The position numbers and the translations under genes were made by a program. A DNA stretch of 54,741 bases from JBEKIK01 sp049509395 (GTDB lineage: Bacteria > Planctomycetota > Planctomycetia > Pirellulales > Thermoguttaceae): the NCBI GenBank assembly GCA_049509395.1, contig JBEKZY010000014.1, forward strand, positions 1 through 54,741, read 5' to 3'. Positions 16,048-26,900 of the stretch are shown here, piece after piece. Under the pieces are notes generated by a model, which worked only from the letters and a program-made list of their open reading frames with translations, did not search any database and had not been told where the DNA came from. How positions within the stretch are numbered: position 1 is the stretch's first letter; each line of letters starts with the position of its first letter.

Positions 16048-17349
16048 TCACCGCGCCGCGCCGCGCTGCTGTCCGATGCGGTCGGCTATTCGCCGAATGC
16101 CCGAATCGTCATCCCGCCCCGCAATCCGCTCCACCTCGTCCAAAACCGCCGGATCGGTCGACGTCGCTAACAGCGCAATCGCCGCCAGCCGCACCTCGGC
16201 ATCCGCGTCGCGACAAAGCTCCAAAAGCCAAGGCACCGTGTCCACGCCCTGCAAACCCGGCAACTCCCGCACCAACTTCTTCCGCACCGACGGATCAGGA
16301 TCGTACAACTTGCGGGCCAAATCCAACTGCGCTTCGGTGAAGCCCCGGCCGATCAACTCCGCCTCGGCAGCCTCCGCCCTGGCGTCGTTCTCCGAGTTCA
16401 ATTCCCTTATCAACTCAACCGCCTCCTCCCCGGCAAGCGAAGCCCGCAATCGGCGATCGCTCGCTCCGTCGGCGACATGCGCCGCAGTGCGGACCGGGGA
16501 CTGTCCCGATTTTCGTGCCAAAGAAAATGGGACTGTCCCCTTTTGACCATCCATTTCCGCCGCTGCACTATCCGGAATCCGCGACGCTCGCTGCCGCGAC
16601 CCGTCTTGCCGCCCCAACATCCACGGCTGATTCGCCGCGGCATCGGCCGTTGGCGATTCTTCCTCGCCTGACTCCGCACCCGGTGAGATGAGTTTGCCCG
16701 CCGATCCGTCGCCGGATAATGATGTTAGACCGCCCATCTCTTGCCCGCTCGATTCCGGCGATCCGGACCCGGGTAATTCAGCCGCATTGATTAATTCTTC
16801 TTTCGCCAACACTGCCGGAAACGGAAGCCCTGCCCCTTTTATCCGCACAAATTCGCCCTTCGCACTCAACCCGACCCGCAAAACTTTCTCACTCGCGGCC
16901 AGTAATTCCTCCGTCTTAACTCCCTTGCCCTTTAACGGCCGATCCATAATTCGCAACGCCACGTCCGCGGCGTCTCGTTGCCCCGCGGGATTATAATGAT
17001 CGACCTGCTCGGCCAGTGCCTCCGCCAACCCCGTCAAACGAGAGACATTTTCACCGACCGAAAGTCCTCGCCATTGTTCCAGTTCCGCAAACAGCTCTCG
17101 TTTGGCGGCCTGGGCCACGCACTCTCGCTCCGATCCCAAGGCCGCCGCCAAAATCGCAGTGCCGGCCCTGTCCAATTCGGCAATCCGACGAATCACGTTT
17201 TCCACTCCGTCGTCCGGCGCAACGGCAAGTTGCTGCCGCCAGTATGCCGCCGTGATCCGCGGGCCAATTATACTCAGTCCGTAAATCGATGCCCCAGCCC
17301 CGATCACCGCCCCAACGGCAATCGCCAGGAGTTTTATTTTTGTCATCAC
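16048..17349 (-). CDS. Membrane-anchored HEAT-repeat protein of unknown function
   Basis: The 433-residue protein has an N-terminal membrane anchor (LLAIAVGAVIGAGASIYGL). The following helical region includes HEAT-like pairs (NVIRRIAELDRAGTAILAAAL). A low-complexity Ser/Gly/Glu-rich centre covers ~190-250. The C-terminal half has HEAT/PBS-lyase-type repeats (SVRKKLVRELPGL, VPWLLELCRDADAEVRLAAIALLATS, VLDEVERIAGRDDD). HEAT repeats usually bind other proteins. The centre also contains KGTVPFSLARKSGQSP, encoded by a dispersed inverted-repeat element inserted in frame at 16496-16546. The start at 17349 begins MMTKIKLL. The gene is convergent with the secretion operon and shows no evident functional link to it. 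Confidence 0.7.
   Translation of the reverse strand: MMTKIKLLAIAVGAVIGAGASIYGLSIIGPRITAAYWRQQLAVAPDDGVENVIRRIAELDRAGTAILAAALGSERECVAQAAKRELFAELEQWRGLSVGENVSRLTGLAEALAEQVDHYNPAGQRDAADVALRIMDRPLKGKGVKTEELLAASEKVLRVGLSAKGEFVRIKGAGLPFPAVLAKEELINAAELPGSGSPESSGQEMGGLTSLSGDGSAGKLISPGAESGEEESPTADAAANQPWMLGRQDGSRQRASRIPDSAAAEMDGQKGTVPFSLARKSGQSPVRTAAHVADGASDRRLRASLAGEEAVELIRELNSENDARAEAAEAELIGRGFTEAQLDLARKLYDPDPSVRKKLVRELPGLQGVDTVPWLLELCRDADAEVRLAAIALLATSTDPAVLDEVERIAGRDDDSGIRRIADRIGQQRGAAR
16496..16546. repeat. GGGGACTGTCCC inverted-repeat element inside a coding region
   Basis: Two arms, GGGGACTGTCCCGATTTTC and GAAAATGGGACTGTCCCC, are arranged as an inverted repeat around a short loop. The element adds about 17 codons to the HEAT-repeat protein without breaking its frame. 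Confidence 0.65.
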
Positions 17350-17791
17350 ATTCCCTCCATATCGCGCGGCATTGTCCGGATTTCGCCCAGCCTAAACAAG
17401 ATCAATGCAAGATTAAGAGCCTATCCCAAAAGTCCCCTCTCCCGCCGGGAGATACTTAGGGTCTATCCCAAAAGTCCCCTCTCCCTCCGGGAGAGGGCTA
17501 GGGTGAGGGGCATTTGAAACGATCTTTTAGTTTGAAATTCTGTTTTGCGGATAGGCTTTACGCATCCTCTTTGCCACGTCTTCCCCTCTTTCCCTCGTTC
17601 CTACGCTCCTACCTGGGAACGCCTCAACAGAAACCTAACGTCAAGGCCCCAAAAGATCACCGCATCATATTTACCCCATCCCCCTCTCTTTCTCAAAATT
17701 ACAACTCTGCCCCCGGCAAAATTTAACTATCCTAATCCACCGCTACCAACCGAATATTGAGAAGTATCAACTTAGGATAGGGGGACCTTGC
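17350..17791. other. Repeat-rich intergenic region
   Basis: The 442-bp divergent spacer holds a 22-bp direct repeat (TATCCCAAAAGTCCCCTCTC..., at 17422-17443 and 17464-17485). The second copy runs into a CCCTCTCCC...GGGAGAGGG-TAGGGTGAGGG element (17480-17512), like that at 8301. AGCCTATCC (17418) and GGATAGGCT (17549) may mark the ends of one inserted unit. No believable gene was seen. Promoters for both neighbours should lie here but none could be assigned. Confidence 0.5.
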
Positions 17792-18760
17792 ATGATTAAA
17801 CGGTTCGCATCCACGCCCATCTCGGCTGAAGTGAAATGGGTGCCACTGGCGCCTCGCCAGTGTTCGCGTGTGCCACTGCCATCCTGCCGGTGTTTTATAG
17901 TAGTGTTAGCGATATGCCTCTGCGCCATTAGCACGGCAAAAGCCCAGTCCGATACATCCAAAACCGTCCGCCCCGATCCTTTTCAAGGTAACAGCGGCGA
18001 ATCGGCCCGCCTCAGCGCGATCCAGGCATTGCCGCTCGACAAACTCGACGCCACAGGCCGGGCAAAAGTGCATGCAGTGCTGGCAAACATCACCATCTTC
18101 CGCCGCCTGCCAGTCCGCGTCATCGATTGCAATCCCGATTTGTATCTGTTCCTCGTCCGCCATCCCGACGTGGTCATTAACATCTGGAACACCCTGAAAA
18201 TCAGCCAATTGCAGCTTAAGCAGACCGGGCCCGAAACCTTTCGCTTAAATGAAGAATCCGGCGTCACGGCCAATTTAGAATATCTATACAGCAACCACGA
18301 CATGCACCTGATCTACGCCGAAGGCGTATACGAGGGCTCGACCTTCGGCCGCCAAATCAAGGGCAGCGGCGTCTTCTGCCTGAAATCGGGCTACATCCGC
18401 GAAACCGACGGCCGCTATTACGTCACCAGCCGCCTCGATGCCTTCATCTCCGTCGAACCCAGCGCCGTCGAAATCGTCGCCAAGGCCCTCCATCCCCTGC
18501 TTGGCTTCACCGCCGATAATAATTTCATCCAAACCATCGCCTTTGTGGGAAGCCTGTCCCGCACCACCGAACAAAACTCCCGCAGCATGCAACGCATGGC
18601 TACTCAATTGTTCAACGTCCAGCCCGACGTCCGCGAACAGTTCGCCAAACTCTCCGAAAAGATCTCCGAAAAACCCTCCTCGCAAACCCTCCGCCCCGTC
18701 AGCGATCTAAAAGATATAAAAGGCGTCGCCCGCAAAGACGACGATTCCATCCAACGCTGA
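17792..18760 (+). CDS. Secreted protein of unknown function
   Basis: The 322-residue protein starts at ATG 17792, with TAGGGGGA upstream as a possible ribosome-binding site. The signal-peptide core is FIVVLAICLCAISTAKAQ, at residues ~31-48. The 30 residues before it (VPLAPRQCSRVPLPSCRC) are encoded by a GTGCCACTGG hairpin element. The mature part has conserved-looking stretches: GRAKVHAVLANITIFRRLPVRVIDC, YLFLVRHPDVVINIWNTL, EGVYEGSTFGRQIKGSGVF and VSVEPSAVEIVAKALHPL. I do not recognise the family. The RHPDVVINIW and YEGSTFGRQIKG motifs suggest a defined fold, and the C-terminus is helical and charged. It is likely periplasmic. Confidence 0.72.
   Translation: MIKRFASTPISAEVKWVPLAPRQCSRVPLPSCRCFIVVLAICLCAISTAKAQSDTSKTVRPDPFQGNSGESARLSAIQALPLDKLDATGRAKVHAVLANITIFRRLPVRVIDCNPDLYLFLVRHPDVVINIWNTLKISQLQLKQTGPETFRLNEESGVTANLEYLYSNHDMHLIYAEGVYEGSTFGRQIKGSGVFCLKSGYIRETDGRYYVTSRLDAFISVEPSAVEIVAKALHPLLGFTADNNFIQTIAFVGSLSRTTEQNSRSMQRMATQLFNVQPDVREQFAKLSEKISEKPSSQTLRPVSDLKDIKGVARKDDDSIQR
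17838..17892. repeat. GTGCCACTGG hairpin units in the 5' part of a coding region
   Basis: GTGCCACTGGCGCCTCGCCAGTG, then a second related unit, GTGCCACTGCCATCCTGCCGGTG. Close relatives of the first unit occur at 36556-36578. Confidence 0.7.
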
Positions 18761-18796
18761 TCCCCGCCTAAACCGCTTGCGCTGCCCGCTTTTGTT

Positions 18797-18931
18797 CAAT
18801 TTGCAATTTGCATTTTACAATTTTCAATTTGCAATAAAACCGCTTGCCGTTTCGCAACATATTCTAATACAGCCCCAGCGCTCCCTATTGTTAATTTTGC
18901 ATTCTTCATTTTACATTCTTCATTTTGCATT
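18797..18931. repeat. Two heptamer arrays between convergent genes
   Basis: CAATTTG-type units at 18797-18838, ending CAATAAA. A second array of another consensus follows at 18890-18931 (GTTAATT, TTGCATT, CTTCATT, TTACATT, CTTCATT, TTGCATT). The second array overlaps the 3' end of the VOC gene: its stop codon (18920-18922) and last codons lie inside heptamer units. Confidence 0.85.
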
Positions 18932-19804
18932 ATTCTCCATCAACTCCACTCGAACCCCGTCCGGATCATAAACCTCGACAATCCGCTTGCCGTTCTTGCC
19001 CACGCGCTGCGCAATAGGCTTCTCGTATTTCGGCCGATACGGACTGCCCTCCAGTTTGGCCTTGGCTTTATCCGCGTCCGGCACGTCCATGCAAAAGTGC
19101 GGCCCTGACGTTGCGCCCATCAACTCAAGGTATTCGCCGCGCCCGGGCAGCATCATGTTGAAGCGGGGAATTGCATCATCACTCGACGACGGCCGCCGGG
19201 TCTGCTTCAGCCCCAAAATATCCCCGTAAAAATGCTGGGCCGCCGGCATGTCGGAAACCACCACTCCCGCGTGCGAAATGTGCCCCGAAATCCGCGTCTC
19301 CGGCATGAACTTTCCCTTGTCCCGCACCGTCCAGCCCTCTGGCGTGTCCTCCGTAAACTCGATCGTGAACCCCTCCGGATCCTTGACCGTAAAGTTTGCG
19401 TTTTTGTGCTGCCCATGCCCAACCTTCGCCGGCGTCTTTATCCCCTGCTTCGCCAAATACGCGCGCCAGGCCTCCGCGTCAGCCACTTGAAACGCGACAT
19501 GATTCAAGCTATTCTCGCCCTGCTTTAACCCGGGAGACACCTGGATGCACTGGTCATCGTTCACCTTAAAAACCACCATGCTCAAAGACCCGTCCTTCGG
19601 ATTGTTCACCCGGTACTCCTCGGCGAAACCCAGGAAGTCGCGATAAAATGCCACCGTTTTTTCCACGTCGCTCACCCGCACCCCCACGTGCGAAATCCCC
19701 AAAATCCCCGGCCGTTCCTCCGCCCCCGCCCGCGCGCCCATAACAAAGCCCCACCCCAAAATCCCCGCCAAAACCGTCTGAAAAATCCCAAAAATCGATC
19801 TCAT
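18920..19804 (-). CDS. Exported two-domain VOC (glyoxalase/dioxygenase superfamily) protein
   Basis: The 294-residue protein starts at 19804 with AAGGAG about 8 bases upstream. Its signal peptide is FGIFQTVLAGILGWGFVMGARA|GAEE. Two VOC modules follow. The first runs ~33-150: ISHVGVRVSDVEKTVAFYRDFLGF, then LNHVAFQV, then FTVKDPEGFTIEFTE. The second runs ~170-294: ISHAGVVVSDMPAAQHFYGDILGL, then HFCMDVPD, then VEVYDPDGVRVELME. His and Glu residues at metal-ligand positions of each module are present. VOC enzymes are usually cytoplasmic metalloenzymes, so the signal peptide is noteworthy. The substrate is unknown. The last residues (NAK) are encoded by heptamer repeats. Confidence 0.8.
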   Translation of the reverse strand: MRSIFGIFQTVLAGILGWGFVMGARAGAEERPGILGISHVGVRVSDVEKTVAFYRDFLGFAEEYRVNNPKDGSLSMVVFKVNDDQCIQVSPGLKQGENSLNHVAFQVADAEAWRAYLAKQGIKTPAKVGHGQHKNANFTVKDPEGFTIEFTEDTPEGWTVRDKGKFMPETRISGHISHAGVVVSDMPAAQHFYGDILGLKQTRRPSSSDDAIPRFNMMLPGRGEYLELMGATSGPHFCMDVPDADKAKAKLEGSPYRPKYEKPIAQRVGKNGKRIVEVYDPDGVRVELMENNAK

Positions 19805-20085
19805 CTTGCCGCTCCTTTCTTATTGATATTGTATCAGATAAAGCATGTCGCATTTAATAGCCGGCGGCTAACAGCCGCCGGTGGGAATTTGCGAGTTTTC
19901 CGGTCCGCCAAAGGCGGATTGACCGCCATCTAAAGACATTGTTAATCTGAGACTCAATATCCAGCATTTGACGCCTGCTATATATAATAAGCCCAAAGGG
20001 CTTGAATATGATAGCCCCGGTCAACGCCATGATGAGTGGATTGGATAGACGACGGATAGGACCGTTTACGGTCCTTTGCCGCATC

Positions 20086-20257
20086 GCGGTATTAGGCCCG
20101 TCGTTCACGACGGGTAAGGAAGATGCCCCAACATATCGTTCCATGTCAGCCCCGTTTCACGGGGCTCCTGCCCACGCCGCCCCACCGGGCCAACTCTTCC
20201 TCCTCTTGTTCAATTTGCATTTTGCATTTTGCAATTCCCAATTTGTAATAAAAAACA
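20086..20257 (+). repeat. 172-bp direct repeat, copy 1
   Basis: It begins GCGGTATTAGGCCCGTCGTT and runs through two hairpins and a CAATTTG-type heptamer array to TAATAAAAAACAC. It aligns with 20469-20640 at a constant offset of 383 bases, with no insertions or deletions and few substitutions. Confidence 0.85.
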
Positions 20258-20468
20258 CACAAAAACGCGATGGGCTAGGATTCAGTATCAAGTCCGGTGC
20301 CATGGCCACGTTTGCGTGGCCATACTCATGGTCTGCCTGCACCTCCCACATGCCCACGACGAGCCTGAGCATTGTGCCTCGCCCATCTCTCGCCTGCCCT
20401 TCTTTTTCGCCTTGCTCTCTTTCTTGCCGCAAATCTTTACGCCCATTTATGGGCGTTGCCCGCCGCAG

Positions 20469-20640
20469 GCGGTATTAGCCCCGTCGTTTACGACGGGTAA
20501 GGAAGACGCCTCAACATATCATTCTCTGTCAACCCCGTTCAACGGGGCTCCTGCCCACGCCGCCCCAACCGGCCAACGCTTCCTCCTCTTGTTCAATTTG
20601 CAATTTGCATTTTGCAATTCCCAATTTGCAATAAAAAACA
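20469..20640 (+). repeat. 172-bp direct repeat, copy 2
   Basis: It begins GCGGTATTAGCCCCGTCGTT. Same order of hairpins and heptamers as copy 1, and the same orientation. Confidence 0.85.
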
Positions 20641-20916
20641 TCACTCAAAATGCGCTCAAATCCAACCAAAAACTCTAAAACCCAAATTTTCCATGGAATT
20701 TTCGACCAGGGGAGTATATTGACCTCCCCCAGCTTATTCGTAATAATGACCGGGTACTCATGCATGCTGCTTTTGTTCAAAGTCCCCGCGTGCCTCCAAC
20801 ATTGACTAGCTTGGAAAGGATCAAAAGAAAAACTCTGTCTGGTATTTCTGGAACAGAGAATAGGCTATGCGTCGTTCAGATGCTTTCCTATTTTTTCCTA
20901 ACAGGAGCAATTCACC

Positions 20917-23900
20917 ATGATCCGAATCAAATTGACTTTTTTGTGCTTGGTGCTTGTCGCACTCTCAGCGAATGTGCAAGCCGCTGTTGTTACGTGGACG
21001 GGTACTACCGGCGATTACAACGTTGGTACAAATTGGAGTTCGACCCCTAATCCGCCTGCAACGGGCGATACCGCCGTTATTTGGAACACCGGCACGGCGA
21101 CAATTAGCGCCAGCCCCAGCGGCACTTTAGCCAATTTTTACGTCGGCGACAGTGGAGGCAACGGCACGGTAGCCCAATCCGCCGGGTCATTCACTATTTC
21201 CGGAGGCTTGACCATAGGGCGGAGTGATACTATCCCCGGTGCCGTGGGCGTCTACAATCTTTCTGGCGGCAAACTTTCATTGGGAAGTTCGACGGATAGC
21301 TATTTCTTGGTCGGCGACGGCCTCACGTCTGGAACAGGAACACTGAACATAAGCGGCACCGGCTGGCTCGACATAGTGGCCGGTGAGGTCTTTATCGGCG
21401 GCCTCACAAACACGTACACCAGCTCGACAGGCGCGGGGTCAGGCGGCAACGGCACATTGACGATGTCGGGAAGTGGCACAATAACGATGACCACCTCCCG
21501 GAGTAGCTACGGTTATTTTTACGTAGGCCGCGACGGCGCTACAGGCACTATGACAATGTCCGAACACGCCAGTATTGTGAAGCAAGATATGAACAACCCC
21601 ATTGTCGTGGGCGGCGGCTATGGCGGCGCCGGCGGCGCGGGCGGCGCGGGGACATTGACCATGTCCGGTAATTCCTCAATTACTTTAGGTACATCTTCCA
21701 GTACCATTACTTATGGAGAATTTTGGATCGGTCAGGGCATAGGATCCACGGGTACTGCCACAATAAGCGACAGTGCGAGCATCACTCTCAATAATTATTT
21801 CTGCGTGGGCCGCGATGGCGGCACCGGTACCTTTACCATGAACGGCGGCACCGTGAATGAAAGCGGCGCCGGCTTTTGCGTTGTCGGGTCCGTCGGCGCC
21901 GCAACAGGCACCGTGATTCAAAACGCCGGCATGTATTACGATACCAACGGCATGGTACTCGGTGAAGGAACAAGTACAGGCCAATGGCATCTCAACGGCG
22001 GATTGGTGCAGGCCTCCTACATTACGTCAGGAACAGTGACGATTGCCAACGGCACCGGCACTTTTTATTTTAACGGTGGCACCTTCCAAGCCACCGCCTC
22101 TGCCCATGGCTCCACTAACACAACCGCTTTTACGCAGGTTAGGGGCAGCACGGCGACGTTGACTATGTATGTGCAATCCGGCGGAGCAAAGATTGATACC
22201 AATAACCATGACATCACCTTTACTGCCGCATTACAGGAAGATACTGTTACCCCTTCCCTGGGTGGCGGCTTGACAAAACTCGGAGATGGCACCTTGAATC
22301 TCACGAACCTGAATACCTACACCGGTCCCATCTCGGTTAACAAAGGCACGCTGTTGTTGAATTACAATTTCACGCAGGGCGGGGCCGTCACAACCGTTGC
22401 GACTGGTGCAACGCTAGGCGGTAATTGCGTGCTACGGGGCGTTACGGTGAATACGGGCGGAAGCCTATCCCCAGGCAAGAATAACTCGGGCACAGGCTCT
22501 TATCCCGACATCGGCACCATGACACTGACTGGTCTGACCATAGACAGTGCCAATTTGAATTTCTGGGTCCATGGGCCTGGCTTTGGGAATGGTTCTCTCA
22601 TCGACGTGTCCGCAGGTACTTTGACTGTATCCGCCAGTAGCGGTAAAAACCTGTTCTTCATTAACACAGAACTTGCAACCGGCGAAACACTGGCGGTGGG
22701 TGATTATCCACTCATCAGGTGCCTTAACATACCAGGCATCATAGACCAAGCGAGCCTTAAAACCATTTTCGACCTGCCCAACCCATATCTCGGCCCATAC
22801 GACGCGGATATAAATATTGAGGCTGATCCTACTCCTGGATCTCTAGGTAAACTTATTTACCTGAAACTGACGGAATCGAAGAATGAATGGAAAGGCGCTA
22901 GTGGCGGAAATTACAATAACCTCAATAACTGGGTCACGAGCATCCCCAATGGAATAGGGCAGAAGGCCATGTTTGCAGGCCTCGGAACCCCGCCCTCGGT
23001 TGTACTCGACATGAGCCCCACGGTGGGCCTGATCGTTTTCAACAATGCATCCTCCTACACCATTTCCACTTCCACCGCTAATAAATTTATCTTGAATGCC
23101 GGTGCAAACGTGTCGGCCGAAGTCAACGATCTCATGGGAAGCCACGAAATTGCGGTGAACTTGACCATGAACAAAGAAACGCTATTCGCCGTGACCAGGG
23201 CGGAAGATACATTGAAAGTGAGCGGAATTGTCGGCGGCGTCGGTGCTACCACGACCGTCACCAAGAGTGGCCGGGGTACATTGTGGTTTTCCGCCGATAA
23301 CATCTACGTAGGGGCCACCACTGTAACCGGCGGTACGCTCCAGCTTGATGGCACTAACGCTTATACCGGCGCAACAACGGTGACTAACGCCACGTTGATC
23401 GCGAAAATCATCGCCAACGCCGGCTCGGCAAGTTCAATTGGCGCCCCCACGAGCACTGATCCATCCTACTTGGTGCTCGACAACGCCACGTTCCAATATA
23501 GCGGTGCAGCAGACGCCAGCACCAATCGTGGTATCACCGTGGCCGATAGTGTCACGATCGATTCCGCGAAAAATCTCGCCTTCACTGGAGGGTTATTATT
23601 AAGCACCAATCTAGATGTGACTCTAACCACGCCTGATGCCGGCACAATCACTCTCAGCGGACCGATCACGAATGGCGAGACGCCGCCTGTTTTTTATAAA
23701 ACTGGTGTGGGCACGCTCAAGTTCACCGCTAACTCAGGAGTGACAAGCACACTCGCCCAGGGACTATATCAGCCCTGCTTTGTCGTTCAAAACGGCAGCG
23801 TGATTATCGCAGGCACTGACAACACCACGCAGTATAACGTTATAGGCGGCGAGCTCAGCGTGGGCTCGGCTGCAAGCACCTGGCCAGTAAGCACTAGTCC

Positions 23901-26900
23901 GGCCCGCCTGACAATTCAAGGCGGCACTCTGAACATCCGAACGTGGTTATCCGTTGGCAGAGGCGATACTTTTGACTCTACCGTGACCATGACCAGTGGC
24001 GTGATCAATTGTGCGAACATCTTGATGGGTGATGATGGCGGAGTGTCCGGCTATACCGGCAAACAGTTTATGAACCTGAGCGGAAATGCCGTGGTGAATT
24101 CGACTAGCGTAGGCACGACAGATACCAATTATGTCGGCGAATCCTCAGGCAGTACTGCCACGTTGAACATCTCCGATACCGCGCAACTGAATACCAGTAC
24201 TTACTTGATCGTGGGTCGCAACTCCGGTGCCACGGGCAACGTAATCCAAACCGGCGGCACGGTAACTACTGCTACCGACCTTCGCATAGGCCAAAGCGGC
24301 ACCGGCACCTATAATCTGAGCGGCACAGGGAAACTGTCCACGGGTTATGAGTATATCGGCTACTCCGGCACAGGCACGTTCACACAGACCGGCGGAACAA
24401 ATACAATCTCATCGTCTCTCCTTCTTGGCTACAATTCCGGCTCCAACGGCACATATAATCTAAATGGAGGGACGCTTATTCTGAAATCGCTTAGCCAAGG
24501 CTCCGGTACTGCCGCGTTTAACTTTGGCGGGGGAACGCTCCAGGCAAGCGGCAATTCTACTGCCACGCTGCCAATGACGCTGACCGGCGACGGCGGCAAT
24601 GCGAACATCGACACAGCAGGCTACGCGGTCACGCTTTCCGGCGTTCTTTCCGGCTTGGGCGGGCTGAATAAACTCGGCTCAGGCACGCTTACAATTAGCA
24701 ACACAGCAACTTATAGCGGCAATACTACCGTGAATACCGGCACGCTGCAACTAGCCGGGCCTTTTGTCAACAACATAATCTCCTCTCCCACTATCAGCGT
24801 CAACAGCGGGGCGACCCTCGACGTTACCGGATTGAGCGGCGGGTGGATCTCCCTGGCCAGCGGTCAGACGCTTGCTGGCAGCGGAACGGTAGCAGGCGGC
24901 GTGGTCGCAGCCAACGGCTCGCACGTCGCGCCCGGCATTGGCACGCTCACTGTGGGCTCGCTGAATATGGCCAGCGGCAGCATCTACGACTACCAGTTCA
25001 ACAGCACGCCTGCCAATGGCCTGATTAACGTCGGCGGTAATCTAACCATCTACGGCGGCGGCTTCAATCTATATAATCAAGGTAGCATGACGCCTTTCGC
25101 CCAGACCGGAACCTACAAAATGCTTCAATACTCCGGAACGATCGGCGGTGTCGGTGCTTCTGCCCTGTCTGTGCTCAATCCGTTGCCCGGTACGGCTTAT
25201 ACGTTCAATACATCTGTGGCCCACGAAGTAGACCTGAACATTCAGCCGAATCCCGCCAAATGTTCGTATACTCCCTCGCCCCTTGTATGTGTTCCAGGAG
25301 CGACTGATCGACTTGCTGAGTGGAACGGCACGAGTTGGGTGCCTATCGGGGAAGGGAGTATTTCGGGTAATGTCCACGTTCTGGTTCACGGCTGGGCGCC
25401 CTTAGAAGGTGGCTGGGTCAGCAGCAACGGTAACTCCAACGCGCGCATCTGGAATGATCCAGACGCCGGAGTTTTCGATGTTTTTACAAATCTGGCCAAA
25501 GCGATTAGCGCGCCGGGGCAGACCGTTTTGGCGTACAGTTGGATAGATAAGTCCGCAGTGATCGGACCGTGGCAATCGGAGGCCAACGCCACCGATCCGA
25601 GTCCGACAGGGGTAAGCTCTATTCTCGCTCAACAAATTGAGGCCGCCGCTGGAGCAAATACGGTCAATTTGCAACTCATCGGGCATAGCGACGGCGCGAA
25701 AGTGGCCACTATAGCGGCGACGCAGCTCGAAGAATCGCCTGCCATTCACGTTGATCAGCTAACCCTCCTGGACTCACCGGAGGCAACGCCTTTCGGCATA
25801 GCGGCGAACAGTCTTGGCGTTGAATTAGGTAAACTGGCCACAGCAGCGGGTTCCAAAACAGTTTTCGTCGACAATTATATTAGTAAATACGGACATTCTT
25901 ATTCAGGTACGGCTAGCGTGAATGTCGTCAACGTCAATCTGGATCCATTCCCAACCGATTCTACGAGTGCTCACGGTTATCCCATTGGGTGGTACGCTAA
26001 GTCAGCCCTCCAGCCAACTCCTCACGCCTACAACGTCGGCATCGATTGGTCGCCCCTCACCGAAAATGTTGGTCAGTCGCTCTCAAGCCCCCAGTGGTCC
26101 CAACAATGGAAAGATGTTCTCGGGGGTCCGGATTACAGCAAAGAACTGAACCTTGTGCCGGGGACGAATCCGCCACCACTCCCACTGACGTTCGCAAGGC
26201 TATTGAGCGATCTGACGACGCTCGGCACCACTTATGGTGTCACTGGTATTCCGAACGGGCACGACTTCAAGAAGGACAGCCCTCAGTATTGGGATTCTAC
26301 GTTTACGGCGAGCAACTCCGACGTGGCCCTCCAGTTCAACTATCAATTCATTCAACCGGGACAGGGAGACCAGTTAGCCGTTTGGATTGACAACGAATTG
26401 CGGTTCGTGGCGACAGGTGAACTTCTGGGAACAGTAGAGCAGGTTGGTTACTTCGACATCAGTGATCTGACACCGGGCACGCATGTGATGACATTCGCGC
26501 TCCAAGATTACGGGAGCGCCCCTGCCGAGTTTACCGTTACAAACCTTAAGATGATTTTAACCCCCTTTGACTGGCTGAGTGGCAATACATCCGCCTCGAC
26601 CGACTGGAATGTTGCTGCAAACTGGAACCCCAATAAATCAGTCCCAAATGGACCGGGAACGAAGGTGACTTTTGGCTCTCAGGCAGCCGCCAACAACGTA
26701 GTCGATATGATCTCGCAAGGGCAAACGGTGGGGAATATAACTTTTTCCGCAAACACCAGCACCACTATTCAAAGCACCGGCGGATTCGCCCTCACCTTGG
26801 ACAACAATGGCAGCGTTTCTACCATTGATGTGGATGGCAGCCACACGATTTCCGCCCAAGTGGTTCTTAACAACGATGCCATAATTAGCGGCACTGGTAC

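Larger units (their letters stand above)
19805..20916. other. 1.1-kb intergenic region made of hairpins and a 172-bp direct repeat
   Basis: Between divergent genes. It contains a chain of hairpins: GCGGCTAACAGCCGC near 19862, GCCCAAAGGGC near 19991, GGACCGTTTACGGTCC near 20058, CCCGTCGTTCACGACGGG, and CCCCGTTTCACGGGG. Two copies of a 172-bp unit follow. A TGAGACTCAATA word at 19948 recurs at 31654. Promoters for both neighbours presumably lie here; none could be assigned. No believable gene was seen. Confidence 0.6.
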
